In this document: piece after piece, positions 1 through 11,100 of the stretch
Position numbering within the stretch: position 1 is the first letter of the stretch
How the letters are laid out: every line of letters starts with the position of its first letter
Assembly: GCF_020181615.1 (NCBI RefSeq)
Contig: NZ_CP084029.1
Location: forward strand, 124,001-188,000
Direction of reading: 5' to 3'
Length of the DNA stretch: 64,000 nucleotides
Source: [Mycobacterium] crassicus
Lineage (GTDB): Bacteria > Actinomycetota > Actinomycetes > Mycobacteriales > Mycobacteriaceae
Translations under genes and position numbers: made by a program
Notes under the pieces: model-generated
What the model was told of the DNA's origin: nothing
What the model saw: only the letters and a program-made list of their open reading frames with translations
The model's database searches: none

Positions 1-461
1 GCCCCGATGCTGACCACGCTCAACGATTCCAGCGTCAGCCCGAGCGGGTGCCGCAGCCTCGGCAGTAGGGCGGCGACATCGACGACGTTGTCGGTCTCCA
101 CGTTGACCGAGCCGGTGGCTACGGTGGCGGCGTGCGACCTGCCGAGCAGGTGCACCGCCACGACGGCGACCCCGTCTTGGATGCGGACCCCGCCGCCGGC
201 TCGGTTGTTGGCCACCGTGATCGGCTCGGCCCACTTGCCGTTCGACCGTCGTGGCAGCCACAGCACCGTCCAGGACCACACCGGTTGGCCCCACCACGGC
301 ACCAGCACCAGCAGCACCGCGATCAGCACCGCCACCGCACCCCCGATCAGCCCACCCAGAGCCCAACCGGCAAGGCCGCACAGCGCGATCACCACCGCCG
401 ACAGCAACCGCCGGTTACTCGACGCACTGAACCCGGTCAGCCGGACCCGGGTTTCAGTCAC
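1..461 (-). CDS. eccE2: EccE2, ESX-2 membrane component (partial)
   Basis: This is the N-terminal 153 codons of a gene that leaves the window. The GTG start (459-461) overlaps the mycP2 stop as GTGA, which fixes the frame. The protein opens with [11 protein letters not shown], then two close hydrophobic segments at about residues 22-57 (ending VPWWGQP), then a soluble part. That is the EccE layout: two N-terminal TM helices and a cytoplasmic domain at the periphery of the ESX membrane complex. Its position after mycP matches ESX-2 and ESX-3 gene order. The family call rests on topology and context, because EccE sequences diverge strongly. Confidence 0.85.
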   Translation of the reverse strand, partial: MTETRVRLTGFSASSNRRLLSAVVIALCGLAGWALGGLIGGAVAVLIAVLLVLVPWWGQPVWSWTVLWLPRRSNGKWAEPITVANNRAGGGVRIQDGVAVVAVHLLGRSHAATVATGSVNVETDNVVDVAALLPRLRHPLGLTLESLSVVSIG

Positions 462-2140
462 TTCGCGGCCCTCCGGATCCGCGCGGCGACGGCGGCGGAC
501 AGCACAGCCGCGGCGATCACGCCGAGGAATCCGAGTGCGATGGTGCGCGCCCGATGGTCCGGCGGAGGTGGCGGCGGAGCCGGGGTGATGACGCGGTGCT
601 GGGACCCGGGCGCCAGCGGCTCACCCGGCGGCACGTTGAAGGTCAGTGCCGCGACCGGGTCGACCATCCCGTAGCCCAGCCGGTTGTCGACGCCGGCGGG
701 CGGGTTGTGCGCGGTCTGCACGATCCGGTTGATCACCTGGTGCGAGGTCAACTGGGGGTACTTCGCGCGCACCAGTGCGGCGACTCCGCTGACGTAGGCC
801 GCGGAGAAGCTGGTGCCCCAGAACGGCATGTTCTTCTCCCCGGCGCGAATGGGGGGATAGGCGTTCACCGGGCCGCCGCCCTGCGGGGACAACCCCATGA
901 CGTGGGTGGCCGGAGCGGCCACGCCGACCCAGGGCCCGGACATGCTCTTGTCGATCGGGGCCCCGGTGGCGTCCACGCCGCCGACGGACAGCACGTAGTC
1001 GGAGAACCACGACGGACTCGAGATCACCTTGACCTGATTCCAGTCCCGCGGATCGCTCGGGTTGAGCGGGTTGTACATCGGGTTGTTGGCGCAGCCGGCC
1101 TCGCCCACGTTGCCGGCGGCCGTGACGATCACCGCGTCTTTGACCGTCGCGGCGTACCACAACGCCGCGCCCAGGGCCCGCTGGTCGAGCCCGGATGCCG
1201 CCGGGACACAGGACGTCACCGAAATGTTGATCACCTTGGCTCCGAGGTCAGCCGCATGCACCACGGCTCGGGCCAGCGTGGCCAGCGTCCCGGCTTTCAC
1301 CCGTTCCTCGTCGTAGCCGCCGAACTGGGGGTGCACCGGTTCGAATGCGCGCGAGGACTGCCGGATCGAGATGATCGTCGCGTGCGGGGCCACTCCCACC
1401 ACGCCGTCGGGGGCGCCCGGTGGGGGCGGCGGGACAGCGGGTTCGTCTTCGTGCTGGGGATCGGGCGGACCCGATGCAGGCGCCATGCCGCCTTCTTCCG
1501 GGGGTGGCGGCGGCGGTGCCGCCGGAGGCGGCGCGACCTGGGTGATGGTCACCGGCGCCGGCACCGGGGGTGGTGCCGGCGGGCCGGGGATGTCGGCCGG
1601 CGGCGGGGCTTCGCCGATACTCGGCGGCCCTCCGGCCGGCGGCGGGAAGGCGGGAACCTCCGGCATCGGGCGCGGTATCGGGAGGACACCCAGCGGGGCG
1701 GCGGCGATGATCGACGCGGTGATGGTGCCATGCGCATCGCAGTCCTGCAGGCCGCCCGGCCCCTCGGCGTTGCCCATGATGTAGTCCCCCCCGGCGATCG
1801 CGGGCAGCCGCGGATTCGGGGTGACCCCGGTGTCGATGACTGCGACCGGAACACCGTTGCCGGTGGAGTACTGCCAGGCCGCGGCGATACCCAGCAGGTC
1901 GAAACCCGGCGCCAACTGAGCCACGTCGGGATTGCTGACGGTGATCGGGACGCTGCAGGAGTTCGAGCGGCGCATCGGTTGGTCGGGCCCGGGAGGTCCG
2001 TCGGCCGGGGCCAGCGCCGGGTCGATCGTCGGCGGCTCGATGGCGTGGGCCAGCGGAGGAAGGTCTGCGAGGCCGACCAGCAGCGTGACCGCGGTGAGCG
2101 CGACGGCCCGGGTGCGCAGGCGACTCAGTTGCGAACCCAC
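458..2140 (-). CDS. mycP2: MycP2, mycosin subtilisin-like serine protease
   Basis: Membrane-anchored S8 protease of 560 aa that caps and stabilises the ESX complex on the periplasmic side. A signal peptide covers about residues 1-34. The triad is visible: Asp in VAVIDTGV, His in DCDAHGT, and Ser in [13 protein letters not shown]-terminal TM segment (about 530-552) ends in RRAAK. A Pro/Gly-rich insertion of roughly 85 residues (about 160-245) lies between the His region and the next core strand, where mycosins carry a long exposed loop; this one is notably proline-rich. The gene overlaps the eccD2 end by 16 bases and the eccE2 start by 4, so it is translated within the operon. Confidence 0.93.
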   Translation of the reverse strand: MGSQLSRLRTRAVALTAVTLLVGLADLPPLAHAIEPPTIDPALAPADGPPGPDQPMRRSNSCSVPITVSNPDVAQLAPGFDLLGIAAAWQYSTGNGVPVAVIDTGVTPNPRLPAIAGGDYIMGNAEGPGGLQDCDAHGTITASIIAAAPLGVLPIPRPMPEVPAFPPPAGGPPSIGEAPPPADIPGPPAPPPVPAPVTITQVAPPPAAPPPPPPEEGGMAPASGPPDPQHEDEPAVPPPPPGAPDGVVGVAPHATIISIRQSSRAFEPVHPQFGGYDEERVKAGTLATLARAVVHAADLGAKVINISVTSCVPAASGLDQRALGAALWYAATVKDAVIVTAAGNVGEAGCANNPMYNPLNPSDPRDWNQVKVISSPSWFSDYVLSVGGVDATGAPIDKSMSGPWVGVAAPATHVMGLSPQGGGPVNAYPPIRAGEKNMPFWGTSFSAAYVSGVAALVRAKYPQLTSHQVINRIVQTAHNPPAGVDNRLGYGMVDPVAALTFNVPPGEPLAPGSQHRVITPAPPPPPPDHRARTIALGFLGVIAAAVLSAAVAARIRRAAK

Positions 2141-3723
2141 ACGAACAGTCCTCCCAGCCAGGCGCCGAGCACCCCCACCACGATGAACGCCAGCACCTCA
2201 AGCCACTCGACGGCCAACCGGATCCATGGGACGAACTTCGTCTCGGGGACCAGCAGCCCCGCGGCCAGGCCCAATCCGGCGAATACCGCCACTACCGCGA
2301 CCGGCCACAGGAACCCGGCGGCGGTGTCACCCGGGTTGGCCAGGGCGTACTTGACGACGCCGGTCAGCACCGCCGCGCAGGCACCGCCCACCAGTGCGAT
2401 CGCCTGTACCCGGCCGGCGAACCCGCGCCCCTGGGTGATGAACAGGCCCGCCACCAGCCCGCACAGCGCCACCGCGCCGCGCTGCCGGGGCGCACCCGGC
2501 ATCAGCACCATCCATACCGCGATCGGCAGCACCGCCGCGATCGCCACACACATCCCGACCTGCACCGCGTTGATCAGCCGCGCCGACGCGGCGATCGCCG
2601 CCCCCCGCGCGGAGATGTCGACCAGGTCGTCGGCCTCGTCCTCACCGTCTTCGGAGGCCACCGGGGAGACCGTGTCGATCGGCATGCCTGCGCGCCGGGC
2701 GAACAGATCCCGCCCGGTGATCGAGCCGAAATACGGTGGCCGTACCCGCGCCACCCACAGCGCGATGGTCGGTGCCATCCGCACCAGCATCAGCGCGCCG
2801 AGCAGCATGCAGATCCCGAGCACCTGCGCGGATACCGGGTGCCACATGCGGGCCGCGGCTACCGCTGCGCCTATCCCTCCCGCGGTGACGATCGCGGTGG
2901 CCACCGCGGTCTGCGCCCGCAGCAGCACGCTCAGCGCGATCGCCCCGATCGCCAGGACCGTCAGCCCGATCAAGAGATGGGCCGCGCCGAGCGGTCCGGG
3001 TGCTCCGCACAGTGCCGCGCCGGACAGGGCGATCACCGCCAGCCAGCCGAATCCACTGAACAGATCGTCGCGGGTGGGCCAGTTCCGGCGGATCACGGTG
3101 GCTCCGAGCGCGAGCAGTCCGCCCAGACCGAGCAGGACAGCCGCCGGTGGCCAACTGTCGCTGAACGTGCGGGCACGCAGGGCCAAAGCCGAGATCACCA
3201 CCACGGCCATCGCCATCAGGCCGATCGCGGTGTGCGCGGCAGTCACTGCCGTGACCGGGACGAACATCCGATCGACCTTCACATTGAGCAGTCGGGTGAC
3301 GGTCTGCTCGTCGGCCTTGTGCCCGCACTCCGAGCACTTGACCTCGGGTTGGGTGCCGAGTCGGCGGGCGGTCGCGGCCAAGGCGCTCGACAGCGACTCG
3401 TACTGCGGCTCGAAGGAATCGCCGCCCACTACCGGCACCAGGACCAGGGTGTCGCCGTCCTGGACGCCCAGGTCATCGAGGCTGCGAGTGATGTCCAGCC
3501 GGACCCCGTTGACTTTATGCAGTTCGTAACTTCCCGGCGGAAGCGCAACACCGTCGAAGCCGTGGTGCTTCAAATCCTCGTCGAGAAGCTCGACCATTCC
3601 CTCGAAGAATTCTTCGACCGGTATTCCAGCCGGGAAGACCTGTGACACGAGGTGTTTGTCATACGCGACGCTTACCGCGCAACGCGCCGGAAAAGAGACT
3701 TTGGCTGGTATCGGCGAAGTCAC
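2125..3723 (-). CDS. eccD2: EccD2, ESX-2 polytopic membrane channel component
   Basis: 532 aa. The N-terminal ~110 residues form a soluble ubiquitin-like domain (beta-rich, containing [13 protein letters not shown]), followed by about eleven hydrophobic helices up to the C-terminus ([13 protein letters not shown]). This is the EccD fold, which dimerises and forms the large membrane vestibule of the ESX core. A Cys pair, CSECGH (about residue 130), sits in the linker between the soluble and membrane parts. The start is GTG at 3723, six bases after the stop of the MinD-like gene, and the end overlaps mycP2. Confidence 0.93.
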   Translation of the reverse strand: MTSPIPAKVSFPARCAVSVAYDKHLVSQVFPAGIPVEEFFEGMVELLDEDLKHHGFDGVALPPGSYELHKVNGVRLDITRSLDDLGVQDGDTLVLVPVVGGDSFEPQYESLSSALAATARRLGTQPEVKCSECGHKADEQTVTRLLNVKVDRMFVPVTAVTAAHTAIGLMAMAVVVISALALRARTFSDSWPPAAVLLGLGGLLALGATVIRRNWPTRDDLFSGFGWLAVIALSGAALCGAPGPLGAAHLLIGLTVLAIGAIALSVLLRAQTAVATAIVTAGGIGAAVAAARMWHPVSAQVLGICMLLGALMLVRMAPTIALWVARVRPPYFGSITGRDLFARRAGMPIDTVSPVASEDGEDEADDLVDISARGAAIAASARLINAVQVGMCVAIAAVLPIAVWMVLMPGAPRQRGAVALCGLVAGLFITQGRGFAGRVQAIALVGGACAAVLTGVVKYALANPGDTAAGFLWPVAVVAVFAGLGLAAGLLVPETKFVPWIRLAVEWLEVLAFIVVGVLGAWLGGLFVWVRN

Positions 3724-3729
3724 CGGGGA

Positions 3730-4746
3730 TTACCTTTCGGTGTCCGGCACGAATTTGTCTGCCAGCCCGGCGGTGATTTCGAATAACCGCAGCCGTGCTC
3801 TCTTTTTCACCTCATTATGAACATCGATGATTCCGCCTTTAGCCAGGTGGGCGTCATAAGGCATGACCTCCACGGTGGCGCCGGTTTTGCTGAACCGCTC
3901 GGTCAGATAGGCCACCGCCGCGCTGTCGTCGGTGGGCGCGCAGTGGTTCAGGATCACCGTCGCCCGGGACACCAGTTCGTGGTAGCCCTGCGCGGCCAGG
4001 TAATCGACCGCCCGTAACACCGGCCGAGACGCGTCCGCGGTGATACCGGAAACGAAGACCAGCGTGTCGGTATTCTCCAGAACCGGCTTCATCACCGGGT
4101 GCTCCAAGTCGGCGGCGGTGTCGACGATGATCACATTGTGGGTTCGCCGCAGACGGGACAACACCCCACTGAACATGGCCGGGACAAGCGGGCGAAGCTG
4201 ATCCGACGTGCGGTTGCCCGCCAGCACGTCCAGGCCGACCGCATTTTGCCCCAGGTGTTCGCGGATATCGGAATATCCCTGCACATCGGTGTCGCTCAGA
4301 ACGGCCGAGTAGTCACCGGGCGGGTGCTCATCGATGCGGTCCGACAGTGTCCCGAAGCCCGGGACGGCGTCAATCGCGATGACATTTTCCGGCCGGCATT
4401 CCCGGAAGACGCTGCCGATGGCGGCGGACAGCGTGGTCACGCCGGTGCCGCCCTTCCCGGAAACCAATGTGATTACGTACTGCCGGCGGATGTGCCGCCG
4501 AATTCTATTGCGCAGGTCGCGGTAATGGCGTTCGCGCGGGGATTCGCCCGGATTGATGGTCTTCGCCGACACGACATACACCATTTTGCGCCAGCCCGAA
4601 CCGGGTGGAATCTTACGGGGTGTCGCCAGGTCAGAAATGCGCATGGAGTCCGATACGGAATCCCGGTAGCGGTGGCCCGTTGCCGGATCCCGCCGCCCGG
4701 ATGCGCCTTCGTCAGGCATATTGGGGCTATTCCATGGGCTCGTCAC
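3730..4746 (-). CDS. MinD/ParA-like ATPase of the ESX-2 locus (Rv3888c/EspI-type)
   Basis: 338 aa. After a polar N-terminal tail of about 95 residues comes a deviant Walker A (SGKGGTGVTTLSAAIG), a Walker A' Asp in VIAIDAVPGFG, and a switch II-like VDTAAD. This is a SIMIBI-class P-loop ATPase. The position between espG2 and eccD2 and the length fit Rv3888c of M. tuberculosis ESX-2; ESX-1 has the related EspI before eccD1. The family is thought to couple nucleotide state to ESX activity or localisation. The ATPase assignment is firm, but the role is inferred from context. Confidence 0.85.
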   Translation of the reverse strand: MTSPWNSPNMPDEGASGRRDPATGHRYRDSVSDSMRISDLATPRKIPPGSGWRKMVYVVSAKTINPGESPRERHYRDLRNRIRRHIRRQYVITLVSGKGGTGVTTLSAAIGSVFRECRPENVIAIDAVPGFGTLSDRIDEHPPGDYSAVLSDTDVQGYSDIREHLGQNAVGLDVLAGNRTSDQLRPLVPAMFSGVLSRLRRTHNVIIVDTAADLEHPVMKPVLENTDTLVFVSGITADASRPVLRAVDYLAAQGYHELVSRATVILNHCAPTDDSAAVAYLTERFSKTGATVEVMPYDAHLAKGGIIDVHNEVKKRARLRLFEITAGLADKFVPDTER

Positions 4747-4839
4747 GTGCGTGATGTTAACACGGTTGCGGATACCTCGTTTACGTCGTTTCCAATGACT
4801 GTTGCTAATGCTTGTAATGGCGGCGGGATAAATTCACAG

Positions 4840-5688
4840 TTACACAACCCGCCGATGTGAATGCCAGTCCGCGCCGGCCGGCAGCCGACCGATAAGTCGC
4901 AGGATTGCACTGGCGATGTCCCCGCGGGTTCCCGGGGCGATGATCTGGTAACGCCGCCCGCCGTTATCGATGTTCTCCACGCACACTCGCCCGGCCGGGG
5001 TGTCGGATATCAGCACCGCGGTGTCGCCGATCGCCATGCGGGCCAGCTCTTCGGGGCCGACGCCGGGTTGCATCGCGACGATATTGGCCTGCCCCGACAG
5101 TTCCGGGTCCGCGGCCATCAGCAGAATCTGCTCCTGGTCGAGATCGAGCCGCTGGTCGGCCAGGTATTTGCGCAGGCTGTCCTGGTCGCGTACCCGTTCG
5201 AGCAGTTCCTTGGTGTCCAGCGTGACCGGGCGCAGCGGGGCGGCCTCGGTGACCCCGCACAGCCGCTCGATCTGCCCCACGATCAGGTCGCCTGCCGATG
5301 CCTGGTCGGTGGCGCTGCCGGCCGGGTACAGCCGCACCTCCTGGTCGTGGCGCTCCAGCACCACCCACCAGGAGGCGAACCGGCTGATCGACACCCGCGT
5401 CATGTGCTGCGGATCGCCGTAGGGCCGCCCGGGGAAATTCAGCTGCAGCATCAGCGCGATGTCGCGACGCATGATCACCGTCAGCCACTCACGGATCATC
5501 GGGTCCACTTCGCCCTGGCCGTCGAGTGCGCCGATCTCGGTCAGCTCTTCAGCGATCGGATGCCGCAAGGCCCGGTCGGCGGTATCGAGCCGGGGCAGCA
5601 ACGGCCGCAGGCCGAGCTCGGGGCAGAGCTGTTCGATCCCGGCCACGGCCTGCAGGACCCACAGCCCGTCGAGCGTCGTTGTCAGCAC
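4840..5688 (-). CDS. espG2: EspG2, PE/PPE-specific chaperone
   Basis: 282 aa, the usual EspG length. EspG proteins bind the tip of the PPE partner in PE-PPE heterodimers in the cytosol and keep them soluble before ESX export. The N-terminus (LTTTLDGLWVLQAVAGIE) and the C-terminal IAPGTRGDIASAILRLIGRLP are typical of EspG folds. It lies directly downstream of esxC and upstream of the MinD-like gene, as in ESX-2. Its cognate client should be the PE/PPE pair at 6544-8034. About 93 bases separate it from the MinD-like gene, so a weak internal promoter is possible. Confidence 0.9.
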   Translation of the reverse strand: MLTTTLDGLWVLQAVAGIEQLCPELGLRPLLPRLDTADRALRHPIAEELTEIGALDGQGEVDPMIREWLTVIMRRDIALMLQLNFPGRPYGDPQHMTRVSISRFASWWVVLERHDQEVRLYPAGSATDQASAGDLIVGQIERLCGVTEAAPLRPVTLDTKELLERVRDQDSLRKYLADQRLDLDQEQILLMAADPELSGQANIVAMQPGVGPEELARMAIGDTAVLISDTPAGRVCVENIDNGGRRYQIIAPGTRGDIASAILRLIGRLPAGADWHSHRRVV

Positions 5689-5781
5689 GTCACCTCCGCC
5701 TCACGTGTCGTCACAGATCTGCCCTGAAATGCGAAGTGGGGCACCTGCGCCTGTCGCGCAGACACCCCACCTCGACGACGA

Positions 5782-6066
5782 TCAGAAGAGGCTGTTGATC
5801 GTCTGGTCGGTCTGCATGGCCCCCTCCAACACGGAGCCGATGGTGGACCCGTGCTGGCTGATGGTCTCGATCAGGCCCTGCAGGCCGGAGAGCATCTGTG
5901 CCTGGGCTTCGAAGAACCCGGTGGCACCGTGGCCGGCGAAGTATTCGGTCAGCATCTGGGTGAGCTGGTGCGAGTCCGCGTGGATCTGGTCCAGGGTGCC
6001 CGCGCTGCTGATCACGCTGTGGGCTTGATCGGCGACGGGGCCGGGGTTGTAAGTGATGCCATCCAT
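5782..6066 (-). CDS. esxC: EsxC, ESX-2 WXG100-family secreted protein
   Basis: 94 aa helical-hairpin protein starting MDGITYNPG and ending QTINSLF. The turn reads GHGATGFFEAQAQML, so the canonical WXG Trp is replaced, as I recall for EsxC of M. tuberculosis; the segment AQAQMLSGLQGLIET matches that protein closely from memory. It should pair with EsxD, encoded 45 bases upstream in the same orientation, as a secreted heterodimer. There is no signal peptide, as expected for ESX substrates. Confidence 0.93.
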   Translation of the reverse strand: MDGITYNPGPVADQAHSVISSAGTLDQIHADSHQLTQMLTEYFAGHGATGFFEAQAQMLSGLQGLIETISQHGSTIGSVLEGAMQTDQTINSLF

Positions 6067-6111
6067 TGGGATCGTGTCCTTTCGAGTACGAGGGTCGGGG
6101 CTGGACTTTTT

Positions 6112-6429
6112 CTAGGCGGACTGTCCGCCGAAGAGCGAGTGGAAGGCGTGCTCGGAGTGGGACTCGTGGGACTCCATCAGGGCAGCGGCCTGGTTGAGGC
6201 CTTCGGTCAGGCGGGTGCCGCCGATGAGGACTTTCTGCATGTCTTCGTGGATCTGGGCTGCGGTGGCGTACGAGGCTTTGGAGCCCGCGCCGTCCCACGT
6301 CCCGGCGCCCAGGATGTTCTCGTGGTCAGCCAGGTACTGATTGGCGATCGCCTGCGCGTGTTCGATGTGCTGGCTCAGCTTCGACGCGGTGTTCCGCATC
6401 AGCTCCGGTGTGACGACAATGGCTGCCAT
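6112..6429 (-). CDS. esxD: EsxD, ESX-2 WXG100-family partner protein
   Basis: 105 aa. It has the WXG-type turn GAGTWDGAGSKAS flanked by two amphipathic helices, and LIGGTRLTEGLNQAAALMESHE is very like EsxD of ESX-2. No clear C-terminal YxxxD/E export signal is seen; the tail is HAFHSLFGGQSA, so the export signal may come from another feature of the heterodimer. A good ribosome site (GGAGG) precedes the ATG at 6429. It is first of the esxD-esxC pair, 114 bases downstream of the PPE gene. Confidence 0.92.
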   Translation of the reverse strand: MAAIVVTPELMRNTASKLSQHIEHAQAIANQYLADHENILGAGTWDGAGSKASYATAAQIHEDMQKVLIGGTRLTEGLNQAAALMESHESHSEHAFHSLFGGQSA

Positions 6430-6543
6430 CGATTCCTCCTTGGTTGTAGATCAACCCCCCGGGTTCGGCGGGCCATGCCTGGCGGTAGTGTATTTGCTCC
6501 TCCGGGATGTGTCGATTCACCCGGGACGCGGTGAACTCGCAGC

Positions 6544-7728
6544 TCACACGCGGTCATCGACCACCCGCACCGTGTTGGTCCGGTCCGAGGAGCGGCTGTC
6601 GCCGCCCTTGCCGCCCGCCCCGGCACCGTGCGCGATCGGCATTCCGCCCATCCCGCCGCCGGTGGCTGTGGTGGTCACCCGCTGGGATTCGACGGAGCCC
6701 AGCGCACCGGCGGGCCGCAGCCCCACCGGGCGGCCGCCCGCGGATTCGAACGCGCTCACGGGTCGGGTGAACGCGGACACCGGTGCGCCGGCCCCACCGC
6801 CGCCGACCCCCACGCCGGGGGAGGCAGTCGCACTGGTCAGCATCGCGGTGGCGGGCACTCCACCGGCCGCCGCGGGATTGAGCGCCCCGCCGAGCATGCT
6901 CGGGTTCATGAACATGCCCATCATCGACTGCATCGGGCCCATCATGGTCTGCGGCACCTGAGTCAGCATCTGCGGCGCCTGCATCAGCGTCGAGCCGATC
7001 TGCTGCACCGGGCCGAGCAGCGAACTCATCTCGCCACCCATGCCCTGGGCGGCGTTTGCGCCCTGTCCGGCGGCGTTGCCGGCCGCCGAGGTGCCCGTGT
7101 AGGCCGCACGCATGGCCCCGCCGGCCGCCGTTTGGGCGGTTGCGTCTCCGATCGCGCTGGCCGCCGCGGCCGGGGCGGCGGGGGAGGCGCCCATCCCGGC
7201 AACCGGTGCGGGAACGGTCAGGCTGGAGGTGAGGGCGGTCAGCGTCGCGCCGTACGACGCGCCGACGGCGGCGTTAGTGGGCCAGAAGTGTCCGAAATAC
7301 TGGGTATCCAGCGCGATGATCCGCGGCGTCAACGCTCCCCACACCGAGGGGTTGATTTGGTGGTCGACAGCGGTCTCGATCCGGTTCTCTTCGCACTCCT
7401 GGAAGGTGCGCATGGTCCCGTAGGCCAATTGGTAGGCCTCTACGGCCGCGGCCACGATGGGCCCCTTGACGTCCACCCAGCCCGCCAGTCCGTGCAGAGC
7501 GACGTTGAGCATGGTCGCGTTGAGCGCCGAACCCGCTGATCCGGCACCGATCCACCCGACCGAGGTCATCGCGGTGTTGATCGCCGACGCGATTCCCGAA
7601 GCGTGGTGGGCCACGCCGAGCGCCGTCCAGGCAGCGCCGTTGGTCAGCATGGTCGGAAGTCCCGCACCACTCTTGATCAACATGTCGTTGGCCTCGGGAG
7701 TGCGGGCGGCCCACCCCGGGTCAGCCAT
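6544..7728 (-). CDS. PPE69: PPE69-like PPE-family protein of ESX-2
   Basis: 394 aa. The N-terminus MADPGWAARTPEANDMLIKS replaces the literal Pro-Pro-Glu motif, as in PPE69 of ESX-2. The ~180-residue PPE domain is helical and contains HGLAGWVDVKG and LTPRIIALDTQYFG. A Met/Gly/Ala-rich low-complexity region follows, and a conserved tail contains TRPVSAFES, RPVGLRPAGALG and VRVVDDRV. It should form a heterodimer with the PE protein encoded 3 bases upstream and be chaperoned by EspG2. PPE proteins of this branch are thought to act in or near the secretion machine rather than as distant effectors; that is inference here. Confidence 0.92.
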   Translation of the reverse strand: MADPGWAARTPEANDMLIKSGAGLPTMLTNGAAWTALGVAHHASGIASAINTAMTSVGWIGAGSAGSALNATMLNVALHGLAGWVDVKGPIVAAAVEAYQLAYGTMRTFQECEENRIETAVDHQINPSVWGALTPRIIALDTQYFGHFWPTNAAVGASYGATLTALTSSLTVPAPVAGMGASPAAPAAAASAIGDATAQTAAGGAMRAAYTGTSAAGNAAGQGANAAQGMGGEMSSLLGPVQQIGSTLMQAPQMLTQVPQTMMGPMQSMMGMFMNPSMLGGALNPAAAGGVPATAMLTSATASPGVGVGGGGAGAPVSAFTRPVSAFESAGGRPVGLRPAGALGSVESQRVTTTATGGGMGGMPIAHGAGAGGKGGDSRSSDRTNTVRVVDDRV

Positions 7729-7731
7729 CGG

Positions 7732-8034
7732 CTAGCCGGTGATTGCGGCGGTGGCGGCTCGCAGCGCCTCGGTGGCGCTGTAGACGCCGGCCGCGGTGGC
7801 CTGCGCGCCGGAGAACAACCCGCGCTGAGCCGAATGCTCGGAGACGATGCCGAGGTATTCGGTTCCGGAGGCCAGCAGGGCCGCCTGGAATGCGATCGAA
7901 TCAGGGTCGTTGCCCATGGGCAGCACCCCGAGCAGGGCCGGAGCGGCCGAGGAGGCGGCCGCAGCCGTTTCCGCGGTGATGCCCGCTTCGACTCCCGACG
8001 ACGCCAGGACGGCTTCCGGTTCCACAGAGAACAT
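7732..8034 (-). CDS. PE36: PE36-like PE-family protein of ESX-2
   Basis: 100 aa helical hairpin starting MFSVEPEAVLASS, where the PE motif is replaced by the Val-Glu-Pro-Glu stretch. The end of the second helix carries YSATE (about residues 84-88), matching the YxxxD/E general ESX export signal. The PPE gene starts 3 bases after its stop, so the pair is cotranslated. Its place between eccC2 and PPE69 matches ESX-2. The single-domain size indicates a structural or cosecreted PE rather than a PGRS effector. Confidence 0.88.
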   Translation of the reverse strand: MFSVEPEAVLASSGVEAGITAETAAAASSAAPALLGVLPMGNDPDSIAFQAALLASGTEYLGIVSEHSAQRGLFSGAQATAAGVYSATEALRAATAAITG

Positions 8035-8141
8035 GTCGTTTCCTCCCTATACCTGATCGCCGAAACGCCGACGCGGGCAGGTCGGACTGAATCCTAAACC
8101 CACGGCGCGGAGTGCGTCACTTCACCGATGTTAAAAACCGG

Positions 8142-11100
8142 CTATTGGTGCTCAAAACTGTGGACCATCGACGAGGGCACACCCACCAGGATTCCCTCGA
8201 CATCGGAATCGTCCTTGACCAGCAGACCTCGGCCGGCCGGCAGGGCTTGAGCGCGCATCGTGCGGTTGACCTTGTTCTGCGGGTCGTTGTCCATGAACAG
8301 GGTCGGCACCTTGGCGGTGCGCTGGGTCTTCACCCAGGGGTCCATCTCGAGCTGGCCGAAGTTGGAGGAGTTGCGGGTGGTGAAGACGTGCAACCCGATC
8401 TGGCGGCCCCGTTCCATCAACTTCCACAGTGCCGCGCCCACGGGCGGCTTGGCCGGATGAATCTGCGCCGGACGCAGGTCCTGCACGTCGTCGATCAACA
8501 CGAAGTGGCGTGGGCCCTCCCAGGGTTTGAGCGCCCGCAACTCCTCCTGGGTCAGGCCCTTGGCGGGCAACCGGGGCAGCAGCACCTGTTGTGCCAGCGT
8601 GGTGAGCGCCTCGTCGATCTCGTCCTGGTCGTAGGCGTACACGTTGACGTAGCCGGGGCCCTGCAGGTCACGCAGTGGCCCGGTCTTCGGATCGATGATG
8701 GTGATCTGCGCCTGCTGCGGCGTGAACCGCGCCATCACGGCTTCGCCGATCGCTGCCAAGGTGGCGCTCTTGCCGCACAGCGCACGGCCCAGGATCATCA
8801 TTCCGGGGTGTTCACCCAGGTCAAGCGGCACCGGCAACAGGTCGTGCTGCTCGCCGATCGCGAATGCGATCGACGGCGCGGACTGGGCCGGTGGCCGCTG
8901 CGCGACGTCGTAGGCCAGGACTTCGGACAGCGCCACGGCCGGCGGCAGCCGCTTCAGCGTGGCGTGTTTGGCCACGCCGGCGACCGCGGCGACCTGGGCA
9001 CCGAGTTCGCGGGTCCCGATCCGGGTCCCGTCCGGCCCGCACAGTTCCGGCAGACCGATGAGCATCTCGTGCAGGGATTCGGTAAGCCCGAAGCCCGGCC
9101 GGTTCACGGTGCGCTTCGCGGCGTCACGGGCGTCGAGGGAGGCGGTGCCCATCTCGTTCTCACCCGGGTTCTGCAGCCGCAGCTGAATCCGGACGTCGGA
9201 GTTCTGCAGCAGCGTCTGACGCTGGCCGTGAATCCAGCCTGAGGCACTGGTCATCAGGTGGACGCCGTACTCCGGTCCAACACCGCTGAGCGCGATGATC
9301 CGGTCGCCGAGCACGGTATCGGTGCTGTAGAGGTCAGAGAAGTCGTCGATCACCAGGAACACGTCGCCGTAGGGGTCGCCGGGGTCGGTGCCACCGAGGC
9401 CGGGTCCCCCGGACCCGAAGCGACGCTCCCGGAACTCGTTGATGTCGATCTTGTCCCGCCGGAACGTGTCCTGCCGCGAGCTGATCAACGCGGCCATGGT
9501 GGCCACGGTGCGTTCCACGCCCTCGCGGTCGGCGGGCGACACGATGTCGGCCACGTGCGGCAGCGTCTCGGCGTAGGCCAAGGTGGCACCGCCGACACAG
9601 AAGAACGTCAGCCGCGCCGGGGCGTACATCAGGGCCGCCGAACACATCAGTGTCATCAGAGTCGTGGTCTTGCCACGGCTCTTGGCCCCGACCACCATGA
9701 CGTTGCTGCGCAACACGTCCACCGAGTGCACCAGCTGCTGGGCGTCCTCGGGGATGTCCTCGATCGCCAGCGGCCAGACCAGCCCGGGGTTGCGGCCGTA
9801 GTCCACGTCCCAGGGCCTGCCCCGATACAGCTGCACCAGAGTGTCGACCGCCTCTGAGACCTCCAGCGGAGCCAACCACGGCAGGTGTGGTGCCTTGCGG
9901 TCCGCCGCCATCAGCGACTCGCGCAGCACATCGACGATCTTCTTCTTCTTGAAACCGTCTTCGTGCAGCAGGAATTCGTCGGGTTCGGAGTCGGTGGACG
10001 ACATGTCCTGCAGGGCTTGGGCGTCCGCCTCGTCGAGCGGCTGATACTTCCACGTGTAGAGCCGCGGCTTGGTCAGCGTCATGTCGAGGGTCTTGGTCGT
10101 GGCTTTGCGCTTGGGCACGACGAACGGCGCCGACAGGTAGAAGCAGCGGAACGGGTCCAGGTCGCGCGGCCCGACCTTGAGCAGCGCGAAGCCGTTCTCC
10201 TTCGACGGCAGGTGGTAGGCCGCATCCGAGCCGATCACCTCGCGACTGTCGTCACCGGACTCGGCTCGTAGCGCCACCCGGAACGCAATGTTGGACTTGA
10301 CCTTCTGCAACGACGACAGGTCCAGGCGCTGCCCTCCGAGCATGAAGAAAACGTTGGCGCCGCGGCCTTCCTGGCCGATGTGGATGATGAGGTCGATCCA
10401 ACGTCCGTGGTTCGCGAACAACTCGAGGTATTCGTCGATCACCACCAGCAGGATCGGCACCGGTTCCAGGTCCCGGCCGGCCAGCCGGATCTCCTCGTAG
10501 TCGTTGGCGTCGCGCGCACCGACGGAGTTGAACAACCGGTACCGGCGGGCGATCTCGCCGTCGATGGCACGGCGCATCCGCTCGGCGAGATGCCGCTCGT
10601 CCTTGCCGAGGTTGGACAATGCCGCCGACACGTGCGGTATGCCGAGGATGTCCTGGGCGGCGGACTCGAACTTCATGTCGACGAAGATCACGTTGAAGGT
10701 CTCCGGCGAGTGAGTCAACGCGATGCCGTAGACCAACGACAGGAAGAACTCCGACTTGCCCGAACCGCTGGTGCCGATCACCACCGAGTGAAAGCCGAAG
10801 CCGCCGAAGTCTTTCGCGCGCAACACCACGTTCTGCAACTCGCCGTTGGGCTTGGCCCCCACCGGAATCTCGGCCCACCGCTCGTCGCCGCGACTGCGCC
10901 GATCGGCCCACAGCCGGTCGACGTTCAGTTCCCTGGCGTCGTCAATACCCAACGCGCGCAGCAGTTCCAGGGCGCCGCTGCCGGAGTCGGTGACGTCCAC
11001 ACTGGCCGTGGGTGACCAGCGCGCCATCGCCCGGGCGTAGCGGTAGGCGCGTGGCACCGACAGTTGATCGGCGTGCGCGAAGAATTTCCCGCCGGCACGC

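Noticed and set aside
554..3529. 991-codon open frame on the plus strand
   Set aside because: It is antisense to mycP2 and eccD2, is rich in Arg/Gly/His, and has no domain. It is a high-GC shadow frame.
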